Assembly: GCA_002633025.1 (NCBI GenBank)
Contig: NMRB01002132.1
Location: 4,044-68,043, forward strand
DNA length: 64,000 nt
Direction of reading: 5' to 3'
Source of the DNA: Notospermus geniculatus
Taxonomy: Eukaryota > Nemertea > Pilidiophora > Heteronemertea > Lineidae
Part shown: in pieces, positions 23,101 to 32,083 of the stretch
How the letters are laid out: every line of letters begins with the position of its first letter
Position numbering within the stretch: the first letter of the stretch is position 1
Position numbers and translations under genes: made by a program
Notes under the pieces: generated by a model
Told to the model about the DNA's origin: nothing
Databases searched by the model: none
Seen by the model: only the letters and a program-made list of their open reading frames with translations

Positions 23101-26100
23101 CCAATCCTTGCTGGAGCAGCTGAATAGGGATTCCCATCGTCCATGGCAACCACACACTCCAGGCTCGCGTACCGGTAGCAGCATAAGAAGGGAAGATTTG
23201 ATTTGACCCCGGTAAAATATAACAAGAAGTCATGACTCCAAAAAATAATTGCTGGAAGTCTAAAGACCCCAGCATCTTCCCAAATTGACTTCCATAAAAA
23301 AATTGTGGAAGTCATGACCCATGTAGGGAAAAAGTTAATGAAAGCCCTGTAGGGTAACTTGAACCCTTGTTCATGCAGTCATTATATACCGGTAATTGCA
23401 TGTCTCCATCTGCTGTCTTTTCCAGGCACCCTTCTCTAGTTTTCCCTTGCTTGCATGCCTATAGACCTTTCCAACAGAGATGGTGGCCTACTTGTTCTCC
23501 CACATGACGTCATGGCCATTCATTGTCCAAGCATGATATAACACTAGCAGATGCATTGTCTCAGGTTATTTTGCCTAAACGTTTGTGCCCATGGCCCGTT
23601 TGACCAGCTTAGCGTCCCAGTGGCCATTGCATGGCATTAAGCTTGACGTCATATGGTGAAAACTGTTAGATCACCTCTGTATTTGTTGAAAAGGTCTATT
23701 TTGCCTATGCCATACCCAACTGTTGCCCGCATTTCATCAACAAACAGGGAAATGTGAACACTTGCTAATGTACCAACTTCAACTTTCTGTGGTTTCCAGG
23801 AAGAAAAATTCCAAACTGGCGATACAATGCATAGACAAATCCCAAATTCCCAGATCTGCGCCCTTCCGCCGAAATCGCAAACACAACCTCGACCTGAAAT
23901 TAGCTGACGTGACGCAATCCATGATTCAGCAATGGTCGACTCTGACGCAACGTCGTCGACGTCACTGTCGTGGGGTTCTCTGCATCACGTCATTCAGTTT
24001 CAGACCGAGGGTCTGTTATGCGATTTTGGCAGAAGTGCGCTGATCTTTCTCGTTTACGTCAATTTGGGATTTGTCTATTTTCCAGAGCAGTTCATTCAGG
24101 ATTTTACTACACCTTTTCCTCTCAACTCTAATTCAAATTTATCTATTTCCTTCTCTTGAATTTGCATTGTTGTGATTTATCCTACTCTTCTTCATTATCA
24201 CACCAACAAACTATCAATGAGAAGGGAACTTTATACAAAAGTCCTTAACTCATTTACCCCCAGATTCCAACAGACAGCATCTTCCGTCTGAAGTTTTCTC
24301 TCATTCTGTGGTGTTGATTAAAAAATATTTGAAGAAAGTTTGTTCCTACAACCCATTTGAAGAATGTTTCTTCAAATTTCTTCCAATTCATTTCCCTAGC
24401 TATCAGAAAATTTGACAGAAGATACTGTCTTCTCAAACCTGGGGGCAGATGAGTTACCCTTTTGCTGTGCGTATTCTGTATCACAAACTTCATATGATCA
24501 GCAATGTTACCAGCATGTATAGCGTTTTCGTTGTCCTTTCACTACCATGAAAATATGCTTTTATGAGTGAGAAAACTTGCCCTATGTACTGCAGGCCTGG
24601 GAAAGGAGATACAGTACTATGATCGAATGTGCATTTTCTTCAAGTGTTGAAATTCATTGAATCTGCAATGAGTTGCCTAATATGCAATTTCGTCTTTTTC
24701 AGCAGCAGAGAGGGAACTCTCCAGCAGTCCCAGCTCTTAGGAAAGACTCGGTAAGTTGATCTACAGTAATTTCGTTGTACTTTTTCTGACGTCTGTTAAG
24801 ACTGTTTCATATTGTTGCCAATGTTAAGGCCTGTTTCTCCAAGGCTTTCCATGGAGTTTTTCATTGGCACTGATTCCCGTCAGCTCACACAACTCATTCT
24901 GTAACGAGCAAAAACACACAAAAATGCTGGTGAAAATCGCTAGGGAAATAGCAAAACTGTTGCAGTTTCAGGCCATACTGTCATCCTCCTCCTGTTGTGT
25001 GTAAAAAAGCAACCATGAATTCTAAAGTGTGCCTTTTAATGTTAAATCTATTGGCTACTGACAAATTTATTTACCTACAATGTATGGTTTATTGCATCAA
25101 AAAAATCACTTAAAGTAAACATGTGAACATTCAGACAAACATATGACTGTCAGTGAAGGTGAGTCGCTGGTGAATAGGGAGGTTTCGCAAGCGCCCGGTT
25201 AGGCCATACGACGACGTTTATCTATTGTTTGGGTATACCCACACAATAGATAAACGTCGTCGTAGGGCCTAACCGGGTGCTTGCGAAACCTCGCTAATGT
25301 CGCATGAGATGACAACTCCTTTGTCAGGATTTTAAGTTAAGCAAGAAGTATGTGATCACTCACCAGGTAGACAAAATCCACCGGCGGTGTAAAAAATTGA
25401 TGATTTTGATTGAAATATAAGCACTGAGAGCTTTGATAGTGTGATGTATATTGATTCCTTTTAACGCGACACTCTATTTTTTTCTCACAGTATAGTCCAT
25501 CTATGGTAGAGTCACATTTTTTCACTTTCACATAACATATAGGGTTCACAATCAGGGGTCTCAGAAGTGACAGATAGCAGGCATGGCTCCTTAAATTTGT
25601 ACCGGTACTTATAAATCCACATAAAATGAACAGAGACAAATGTGCTCCCTATTTGGCATGAAATCACCCTTACTCCAAAAACTTTTGAGGCCCCTGTATA
25701 CCGTAATTAGCTATAACCATGGGCAATCGACTTGTCAAAAAATTATCTGATAGTTAGATGACATTAAAATACAGAAATAAATATTTCAGGTGTGGCCATC
25801 ATTTTCGGCTGATACGGTTATTTTTGAAAGATCAAGAGACTCAAAACTGTGCATTTTTCTCACCATTTGGCTACAAAATGTTCTGCCATTTGGCTACAAA
25901 ATGTTCTGCCATTTGGCTACAAAATTCTTTTCGGTTTCTAAGTCTATTGGATACATTCCTTGATTTGCATGTCAGATTGCCAAGTTTCCATTACAGATGA
26001 TCATCTGTGTGGCTTTTTGGCTACAAGAGTACGGTACATGAAATGTAGCCAAATGGCAATGAATAGCAAATTAGTCTTTCCTACGCCGGGGCCCTTTGTC

Positions 26101-26358
26101 TCATAATGATGAACTTGAATTCTTAACAGGGCAAATCTCTACAAGATAGAGTATAATCGAGATCATTCATGTATACTAGGATAGGGATATGTATAAAGTT
26201 ATCTCTAACTTGTAGCACTACCAGGCAGCGAGTAAAACTACTTTGTAAATATCATTGTAATAAAATTTGCCTTCTAGACTCCTGAAGTACCACCGGCACT
26301 GCCACCAGCGATGGACCAGCAACCCCAATCTATTTTAGCCAGAGCGAGAGACAGAATG
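17083..26358 (+). CDS. CSPP1: CSPP1-like centrosome/spindle pole protein, middle part, 11 exons
   Basis: Eleven exons join in one frame: 17083-17130, 17653-17728, 18177-18321, 18807-18856, 19621-19718, 19929-20095, 20814-21017, 21326-21472, 22547-22690, 24703-24750 and 26278-26358. They total 1208 nt, or 402 full codons after a 2-nt split codon. All internal introns are GT-AG and phases match at every junction. From memory of vertebrate CSPP1, the order of blocks agrees: a TFED-like segment, charged helices, a YNP(W/F)GxGGGGAPL(R/K)D motif, a Gly/Asn linker ending near a VFGEP/IFGAP motif, an IEEKK-type coiled coil, then PxVPAL-type proline motifs. Known CSPP1 is a microtubule-binding protein of centrosomes, spindle poles and the ciliary axoneme that stabilises microtubule ends. 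The human protein is about 1,200 residues, so this is roughly a third of it. Upstream exons and the C-terminal part are not seen here. They may lie in the gap at 14815-15619, outside the window, or be too diverged to see. Confidence 0.85.
17290..17615. repeat. 145-bp tandem repeat, two units, in a CSPP1-like intron
   Basis: The phrase atggtggct...gcagccatcttgaattc at 17328 and 17473 gives a 145-bp period. Each unit has an internal palindrome AAGATGGTGGC / GCCATCTT. More units are at 48117-48790. Confidence 0.8.
17653..17728 (+). CDS. CSPP1: CSPP1-like exon with TFED motif
   Basis: The acceptor is tttcag and the donor gtatgg. The frame set by the previous exon reads a Gly/Pro-rich start ([13 protein letters not shown]) and ends in APRVTFED, leaving two bases. 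Vertebrate CSPP1 has a similar (L/V)xFED segment just before its central coiled coil, which I take as the match. One other frame runs into TAG near the end of the exon. The exon is 76 nt, phase 1 in and phase 2 out. Confidence 0.72.
18177..18321 (+). CDS. CSPP1: CSPP1-like exon, charged helix
   Basis: The acceptor is ctttcag and the donor is the strong gtgagt after CAG. It reads [16 protein letters not shown] near the start and ends in a highly charged segment, [17 protein letters not shown], that is likely helical. It is 145 nt, with one base completing a serine codon followed by 48 codons, ending in phase 0. In CSPP1 the equivalent region is the SYQEALQQQI-type helix before the NPWG motif. 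The reading frame stays open past the donor for about 250 bases, but that part has no charged-helix character and is treated as intron. Confidence 0.8.
18807..18856 (+). CDS. CSPP1: CSPP1-like exon, short charged helix
   Basis: The acceptor is ctctttacag and the donor gtacgt. It reads [17 protein letters not shown], continuing the helix of the previous exon; the ATG is internal, not a start. The exon has 16 codons plus two bases. A second GT four bases downstream (gtaaaa) would create a TGA with the next exon, so the first donor is preferred. Phase 0 in, phase 2 out. Confidence 0.78.
19262..19500. mobile_element. CAGATCTGCGC MITE, copy 1, in a CSPP1-like intron
   Basis: Arms from agacgattctcaaattc and its complement, pairing through gccgaaatcgcaaccacaac. 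Second copy at 23833-24076. Confidence 0.8.
19621..19718 (+). CDS. CSPP1: CSPP1-like exon with [12 protein letters not shown] motif
   Basis: The acceptor is tttcttgtag and the donor gtaagg. After a split alanine codon the exon reads [19 protein letters not shown], then [13 protein letters not shown]. The YNP(F/W)G(R/K)GGGGAPL(R/K)D(x)xGN signature is the most diagnostic part of CSPP1 that I recall and is what identifies the gene. The exon is 98 nt, phase 2 in and phase 1 out, with no stop in the used frame. Confidence 0.9.
19929..20095 (+). CDS. CSPP1: CSPP1-like exon, Gly/Asn linker ending IFGAP
   Basis: The acceptor follows a run of T (tttttttag) and the donor is gtgagt after AAG. It reads [18 protein letters not shown], then a polar linker with [11 protein letters not shown], and ends [11 protein letters not shown]. 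Human CSPP1 has an ITDLNRMHRQN-type start and an RGNVFGEPP-type end at the same place, so the match covers both ends of the exon. It is 167 nt, phase 1 in, phase 0 out. Confidence 0.87.
20437..20501. repeat. Perfect-like hairpin in a CSPP1-like intron
   Basis: cgatcctccgctagatgg and ccatctagtggaggatc are complementary around an atat centre, with pairing continuing into agattggtac / gtaccagtct. Confidence 0.65.
20814..21017 (+). CDS. CSPP1: CSPP1-like exon, main coiled coil
   Basis: The acceptor is gactttccag and the donor gtaagc. The 68 codons begin [18 protein letters not shown], followed by [15 protein letters not shown], and continue as an unbroken Glu/Arg/Lys coiled coil ending in RDKDEE. 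The LxxQIEEKKxREE run is shared with the conserved coiled coil of CSPP1. GAG/AAG/AGG purine bias on the + strand is strong here and drops sharply at the donor, where a pyrimidine-rich intron starts. The exon is exactly 204 nt and phase 0 at both ends. Confidence 0.88.
21326..21472 (+). CDS. CSPP1: CSPP1-like exon, second coiled coil
   Basis: The acceptor is attcttgaag and the donor gtatgt. The 49 codons read [18 protein letters not shown], then further [17 protein letters not shown]-type helix, ending RLAREREQ. It continues the coiled coil of the previous exon and corresponds to the [20 protein letters not shown]-type part of CSPP1. The exon is 147 nt and phase 0 at both ends, like its neighbours. 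Confidence 0.87.
21533..21670. mobile_element. MITE, about 138 bp, in a CSPP1-like intron
   Basis: Left ttgagggttttctcgtgcga and right ggagaaaaccgctcaa pair over about 38 bp including tctcaatgggca / tgcccatagaga. Confidence 0.7.
21810..22014. mobile_element. MITE, about 205 bp, in a CSPP1-like intron
   Basis: Left gtgacccactctggcaaaa and right ttttgctgtggaaggtcac pair over 36 bp including catgtcgctc / gagcaacatg. Confidence 0.7.
22141..22398 (+). mobile_element. tRNA-derived SINE, copy 3, in a CSPP1-like intron
   Basis: Head tttggtggcctagtgact, degraded B box gggtccgaatt, body with cttgcaaaggg, tail aatccaatacaaatacc. Older than the other copies judging by B-box decay. Confidence 0.75.
22547..22690 (+). 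CDS. CSPP1: CSPP1-like exon, first proline-rich motif
   Basis: The acceptor is cactattaccag and the donor is gtttca, a weaker site without G at +5. The 48 codons begin [18 protein letters not shown] and carry several Pro/Glu/Lys stretches ([17 protein letters not shown]). CSPP1 has SPxVPxLxxK-type motifs directly after its coiled coil. The exon is 144 nt and phase 0 at both ends. The intron after it is 2.0 kb and holds three inverted-repeat elements. Confidence 0.82.
22865..23349. mobile_element. AGGGCTTTCATTAA MITE, copy 2, in a CSPP1-like intron
   Basis: Ends cagggcattcattaa and ttaatgaaagccctg. Collinear with 7096-7576 with scattered substitutions and small indels. Lies in the 2-kb intron after the exon at 22547. 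Confidence 0.8.
23833..24076. mobile_element. CAGATCTGCGC MITE, copy 2, in a CSPP1-like intron
   Basis: Starts agacaaatcccaaattccc and ends aatttgggatttgtct with TA on both sides. Collinear with 19262-19500. Confidence 0.8.
24246..24456. mobile_element. AACTCATTTACCCCC MITE in a CSPP1-like intron
   Basis: Left aactcatttacccccagat and right ctgggggcagatgagtt pair over about 42 bp including cagcatcttccgtc / gacagaagatactg. Confidence 0.7.
24703..24750 (+). CDS. CSPP1: CSPP1-like small exon with [10 protein letters not shown]
   Basis: A pyrimidine-rich tract ends in cagcagcag, and the donor is a perfect gtaagt after TCG. The 16 codons read [16 protein letters not shown], the second SPxVPAL motif of the series. 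Three AG dinucleotides three bases apart could each serve as acceptor, giving 16, 15 or 14 codons without changing the frame. The exon is phase 0 at both ends. Confidence 0.82.
25175..25296. mobile_element. 122-bp hairpin MITE, copy 2, in a CSPP1-like intron
   Basis: Same element as at 3845-3966, including the ttgggtatacccac loop. It lies in the intron between the exons at 24703 and 26278. If transcribed it would form a long near-perfect hairpin. Confidence 0.85.
25861..25925 (+). repeat. Short tandem repeat, 24-bp unit
   Basis: The phrase catttggctacaaaatgttc recurs three times with a period of about 24 bp. Confidence 0.7.
26278..26358 (+). CDS. CSPP1: CSPP1-like exon, third proline-rich motif; last exon found
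   Basis: The acceptor is gccttctag. The 27 codons begin [18 protein letters not shown] and end ILARARDRM. The donor after ATG is gtactg, which is weak, so the 3' end is uncertain. If it is not used, the frame stays open to a TAA at 26464, which would give a truncated C-terminus of unrelated, hydrophobic-rich residues. CSPP1 normally continues for several hundred residues. I could not find those exons between here and the end of the window. Confidence 0.68.
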
Positions 26359-27315
26359 GTACTGGAAATAAAGATTGTGCGACCTCACCTTTTAACACAT
26401 TTTTGGTCAATAACATTTTCTGCTCTGTGTAACTGTGTGTTTTTTCTGAAATTTTTAAATGCATAAGGCTAACTCAAGCAGCAAAACTAAGCCAAGTGAG
26501 TTTTAAACTGTCTGAGAATGGAAAAGAACGAAGCCTTTTGTAATTTCCCTACCTCAGAAGTAATGCGTTCAGAACTAATGAAACTGTTAATTTACCTTTT
26601 AGCCAATGCTTATGAATTAACTGAGAAGTCAAATTTTTACTAAATTTCCTGCAGCAGTAAATGTGCTATGAATTAACAGAAGCATATAACAGGATCGTGC
26701 AAATGCCAAGTTAGTGAATGCAGACAGGCCTTTCAATTACATGATAGCGATGACGGATAACGTCAGTGACGCCCAAAGTCAAAAGGCGCCCAAACTAAGG
26801 TTAGCTCCCCTAACTCTCCTCCAAGAAATAAACGACGAAACCTTTATTGAATAAAGTTTGTTTACAGCCAGAATCATAATTAGTTTGCCTTCATCTTTGA
26901 TTACCCGAAAATAAACACATCAGTGAATTTGTACGAAAACAGCTGCTGAAGTGACCCGACTTCAACCTTCAATCTGACAGAGCTTGTCATGTTTCCAAGT
27001 CCATTACTCCCAAACCCCTGACTGAATTCATGTATAATCTATTTGGTTGCAATGCAGAAAGAATGCACTTTCCAGTCATACCAAATTTGTTTGCTAGATT
27101 CCATCCAGTAAGGATATATTAACTTAAATAACTTATCTCACTTCAGTGCCGCATTGGTCATCGACGATCTTTTGGCGGGAAAACTGGCCCAGTGTCATTA
27201 ATGCATGCATGGCAGTCTGTGCATGAGTCATCAAGTTAGCACTAGATGGCGACACTGTTACTTTGTATAGGGTGTAACAATAACAACACTATATTTTTGG
27301 AAGATTTTTTCTGTA
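26359..27315. other. Gene-free stretch after the last CSPP1-like exon
   Basis: AT-rich. A fragment at about 26469-26496 (ANSSSKTKP) has an AG before it and a gtgagt after it but is too short to call. No CSPP1 C-terminal motif was found. Confidence 0.4.
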
Positions 27316-27905
27316 GTAGGCCAATCATGTGGTGTTAACCCCTTCCCATCCAAGGCCAATGGGTTCAAAATATCTATCTTGATTCAACAAGGATTGTAGG
27401 CCAATCATGTGGTGTTAACCCCTTCCCATCCAAGGCCAATGGGTCTAATAAAATATCTATATTGTTTCAACAAGGATTGTAGCCCAGTCATGTGGTGTTA
27501 ACCCCTTCCCACCAAAGACCAAGGGGTCTAATAAAATATCTCTCTTGATTCTACAGGGATCGCAGGCCAGTCATGTGGTGTTAACCCCTTCCCACCCAAA
27601 ACCAAGGGGTCTAATAAGATATCTATCTTGTTTCAACAAGGATTGTAGGCCAAACATGTGGTATTAACCCCTTCCCACCCAAGGCCAATGGCTGTAGCCC
27701 AATCATGTGGTGTTAACCCATTCTCACTGAAGGCCACGGGGTCTAAGGTACCTACCTTGATTCAACAAGGAATGTGGGCCAATCATGGTGTTAACCCCTT
27801 CCCACCCAAGGTCAAGGGGTTTAATAATCTATCTTGATTCAACAAGGATTGTAGGCCAATCATACATGTATGTATTAACCCCTTCCCATCCAAGGCCAAT
27901 GGGTC
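27316..27905 (+). repeat. 80-83 bp minisatellite, eight units
   Basis: Units start gtaggccaatcatgtggtg at 27316, 27396, 27479, 27562, 27645, 27694, 27774 and 27851. Each carries gttaaccccttccca followed by ccaaggccaa. Unit six is preceded by a shortened unit of 49 bp. Confidence 0.92.
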
Positions 27906-28190
27906 TGCTAAGATCTTGAATCACACCTACTTTTTCCTTCATTTCAATCAACATCTCCTGTATGGGTGCTAGTACATAGCCCTGTTTACCACCACTTACA
28001 GGGGCGGTCTTTAAATTGACTGTCAAGAGTCAATTTCACAGATCAGTTTCCTTTTTCATTTCAATACGACAGACCATCCATCCTCCTTGAAATATGGTGA
28101 GGGGGTACGCATAACGCTGCACATAAATGTCCCCAAATTAGGTCCTAAAAAATACAAGTCATCCCCAACATCATGTAATTGAAAGGCCTG

Positions 28191-29890
28191 TTGTTGCTGA
28201 TTTTGAAGAAATTAGTAGCCTCAAAAAAATTCAGTGCCGAACAGAGAGGTATGCAATTGCCTTTTACCATTACAGAATTTCTCTGTTAGGCCCTGTTTAA
28301 GTCCTATCGGAGTTTCTTGGCGGTCAGCCCAAGTCGGTAAAGAAAAAAATGGAGGAAGAACAGTGAAAAAAATCATACATCTTCAAAACATTATCCGATT
28401 AATTGCCACCACTAAGAAACCAGATTTTTATCGACACCCGTCATTGCTAACAGAAACCAGTGGTTTCTCATTGCAGTTAGAGCAAAGTGGAAGTTAAAGT
28501 TGCCTTTTATCCTATCAGCAAAATAACCTGTATACAAGTCTGTTATCAATGTTTCTGTGTGGTATGAGGTTTCTTTCATTGCTGGCAACGGTTACCATGA
28601 TAACACTATAACCTCTTAAAGGCCAAAGATGTCTTGCCATTTCAGTCCTCATGATTGAGATAGCCTAACCCCCACGTTTCCAAACTGCTACCAACTACAT
28701 ATCCATGCTCCGAAATTGCTTCGGTTGATGTGATTCTCAGAATATAACCAATAGATGGCGCTATCTGTCTGATTGAGGGGATCCCCACTGCGTATCAGCT
28801 ATGCCAATTGCTGGGAAAACGCACCTGTAATTAGTGTTTTCAACCAGCTAAAATGAAACAACTTTAACAAAAATGTCCAAAACGTGAGTGTTTGTATTTG
28901 TATTTCATTTTTCCGTCAGGGCCGACGCTATAGCATTATTGGCCCTGGTAAGTACGGAGGAGGCAATCACAAGCTACTCATGTTCCTCACTTGGATGGGT
29001 TCTTTTACTTGCCCTTGCAAAGACACAAGGTACAAGGCACCACGGCTTACTGTCCCATGCGACAGACGTGAAGAGCCGGGAATGAAATCCCATAATGGCC
29101 CGGGCTGGATTCGAACCCGGGACCTCCTGCTTGCTAAGCGGACGTGATAACCGCTAGGCTATCAGGCTCCTCGTGAGTGCATATGCAGGTGCATGATAAC
29201 ATCGATCAAAGCACTGTATTAAAGATTTGTTGGCTATATCACGACTTGATCACTTTTCTTAGTTTTCCAAGCGATGAAACCGTTTCAAAATATCCTGTGG
29301 TGGTCTACATGGATAACTTGCTGTATGGCTTATTTGAAAAGGTAACTGTAGCTATTGAACAAGGGTGAATCAGTACCAATTGAAAGAAGTTGGCAGATAC
29401 ATTTTTACCTGTCAGTGAAGATGTTCCACAGACGAACTCCTCGGATGAGGTCCTTCAAATTTGTTATAACCCAGCAAGAACACAATCCTTTGCCTGTTTC
29501 TGATTTTCACTAAGTTGATGATAAAGCAGGCCTCACACAAGGGCAGTTCTGATGGTGGTTCAGCAAGGTTTAAAACCGTGCTGAACCTCAATGACACCGC
29601 CTAGACACCGTGAGGGTGTTTGCCATTGACAGCCACCGAGTTGCTGCCGCGTTGTCACCTTTCACAGCCCTCCAGAACCGCTGAAAAAATGGCTACCGTG
29701 TAATTGCCCCCAAGCCAACACCTTGTGGCCACCTCAACTAATCCTCTAGACCACATAATGGACCGTACATGAGTGTGTTAACTCCGTACATCACCCTTCT
29801 AACCACGTTTGACCGTGCAGTAATATACCCATGTCCTTGCTGAAAATCGCAACACCACCTTATCCACACCAAGTTTTCACCTACTTGTAC
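28191..29890 (+). repeat. 1.70-kb dispersed duplication, copy B
   Basis: Collinear with 11914-13683. Differences are single bases, short indels and loss of about 80 bp between two CACC repeats near 29634. It has no coding capacity. Confidence 0.9.
28884..29171 (-). mobile_element. tRNA-derived SINE, copy 2
   Basis: Same family and same position within the duplicated segment as copy 1, so it was carried with the segment, not inserted separately. A box tagcctagcgg and B box ggttcgaatcc are intact on the minus strand. Confidence 0.8.
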
Positions 29891-30145
29891 CAAATCAAAC
29901 TGCCGTCATTTTGGGCGATTCTTGAATCGCCTTCAGAACCATCCCTGTGTGAGCAGTGGTGGATCCAAAGGGGGGGCATGACCAGCGCACGCTCTCCGGC
30001 NNNNNNNNNNNNNNNNNNNNNNNNNNNNNNNNNNNNNNNNNNNNNNNNNNNNNNNNNNNNNNNNNNNNNNNNNNNNNNNNNNNNNNNNNNCCCCCCCCCC
30101 CCCGGGTTCCACAACTCCTGGATCAGCCACTGGTGAGGCCTGCTT
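29523..30145. mobile_element. AAAGCAGGCCTCACAC MITE with nested hAT-like element
   Basis: Both ends survive: aaagcaggcctcacacaagg and, after the insert, gaggcctgctt at 30135-30145. The insert at 29954-30132 splits the right end. Confidence 0.75.
29954..30132. mobile_element. hAT-like MITE nested in another MITE, with gap
   Basis: Ends cagtggtggatccaaa and ctcctggatcagccactg, flanked by gtgag on both sides. The centre is poly-G, 90 N and poly-C, so the middle is unassembled. Confidence 0.65.
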
Positions 30146-31029
30146 AACATTTTCAGCTCTTGATAGAGAAGTTTCAGTGGAAACTCTCTTGGCCACATAT
30201 GATATCCTGTATGTGGTCTGTCAGTAATGTATCATATGTACAATCTATCAACACTTCACTAAAGCTACAAATTAGTTCACAGCCTTCTGATTCATCTCAA
30301 GCCAGTTGGTTGCTTCCCAAGTTGTTGGCTGCACTTGTTGCTATCTCTACCTTTGAAAATACTGAACTAAAACAATGTGTAATCTGATAAATGTGGTAAC
30401 AGATCAGGAACAGTGTTGAATTCCACAGATGTATGATCAGCTGTCGATGTATTTTGGTTCACGTTTCATGTTCTTCTCAATACCTACATGTATTAGAGCA
30501 GTAATGAATTTGTAGCAGAGTGCATGGTGCCATTTATTTTATTCGCTAGGCCACTTTTATCGTTCAACTCTTAAAGGGACCCAAAAAATACACTAAACAT
30601 CAACATCTGAGCCCAAATCCATAGGTTGTCAGTTGCTGTAGTGCCATCTGTGATGAAAAAATAAAGGGGTTGAAGGCCAATCACACTCAGTTTTAATATC
30701 AAGCACACTAGTGCTGAGGTGATGTTAAAGCTGCACAGTATAGACAGATGGGTCATAATCGGCGAGCATAGTCTCGGTCACCCAGCCGCTGTTTCGAATC
30801 TGGGAATCCGTTTAGCAGTACTGTGGGACGAAACAGCTGGCTGCGAAAGACTACACGCAGCATTGGGGATTCCCGAAGGGGATTCCCCGAACCTCGATAC
30901 AGGATAATGTTATAATGTGTGGTTCTATGGTTCTATACATTACGCACGCCTGTAAATGAGGTTGCACTACGATTTCGGCCGAACTGGGAGTGAGTAGCGG
31001 TGCATACTGTGTGGCTTTAACAGTTTACC

Positions 31030-31310
31030 TACAGTACACTGCACAATTTACCTACTTTTATTCGCATACCTTCCGCTTTCATCACGCAGAAGGTACTATT
31101 CAGTTCATTGCATATGGTTCGGGTGCGTCATGCGTCTCTCCTGGTGACATCCACGCACCACGGGCGAATGATGTTACGTCTTCACTGCGTGCCTCCCATG
31201 ACGGTACGCAACGTCCGCGGAAGATACGAGGATGGTACCCGCATGATGCTGCATGTGGTATGCGGATGGTGCTCGGTGTGGAAGGGAGGTCAATTGTGCA
31301 ACGTACTTTA
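31030..31310. mobile_element. TTGCACAATTGACCTCC MITE, copy 1
   Basis: Ends tacagtacactgcacaattt and ggtcaattgtgcaacgtact. Inner phrases gaagatacgaggatgg and gtgacatccacg are shared with copies at 46008 and 56915. Confidence 0.75.
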
Positions 31311-32083
31311 CAACGTACCAAAGCTTTTAGGCTGATTGCATGGTTAATCAGTCTATAGCAGGGCATCATCCCGTTACCTGCAGAAAAAATTCTGCTGTGA
31401 GTGCTGATAAGACTTCGTCAGTGTTGAGCATTGTTGCTTATGTGAAAGTCTTGTTAGGATGGCGGCTAGAGTGTACAACATATTGTATCCATCTGTCATA
31501 CCAAGCCATTCTCAAATGATGCACCCGATATTTTCTACACCAGAACAGGAATGAGTCACAGGAATAGTAAGCAACTCATAGCCATACTGAAATGTCTTCC
31601 TGTCACCGTGTCTCTCCTTGATCATGTTGATTGGCAAATTTGAAGGCATTTCCCATGTCAATGATTTGGTCACCTGCCATCTCAACCTCGTTCCCAGGGG
31701 TCGTTCGCTCCCTTGGGCTGAAGTAAACAAGAAGAGGGTTTAGGTCAGTTATTCTTGATGATTGGCAGGCATTAGGCCCCGCCTAGTAGCGGGGCCTAAG
31801 AAGAGTAATGCCGTGCTGTGGTTGGGGTCATTGAGTGGTGGTCTGTCGTGCGTTTGTATGGCGGTACGTCTGTCCGTAAACTTTGGTTTGTTCGCACCAT
31901 CGACCCCTGGGAACGAGGTTGCTGCCATCTGTTAAGTGGACTCATCTGCCGGTGGTGTGTTTGTAAATGAAATGTGCACTCGTGCCATTGTGACAAATTT
32001 GTCACGACCCATTGAGTCATTCTAACATTTTAGTGATGTCTGTGAATAATTTGTCTCCCCTCTGAGGGGTTGGGGTCAGTTTG

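Noticed and set aside
26467-26496. Tiny open segment (ANSSSKTKP) between AG and gtgagt after the last exon
   Set aside because: The acceptor lacks a good pyrimidine tract and the length would break the frame of the preceding exon series.
27316-27905. CRISPR-like array
   Set aside because: Repeat units are 80 bp head-to-tail with no unique spacers; the genome is clearly eukaryotic.
30720-30900. tRNA gene or SINE around gtttcgaatctggg
   Set aside because: A B-box-like phrase is present but no convincing A box or cloverleaf fits; left unannotated.
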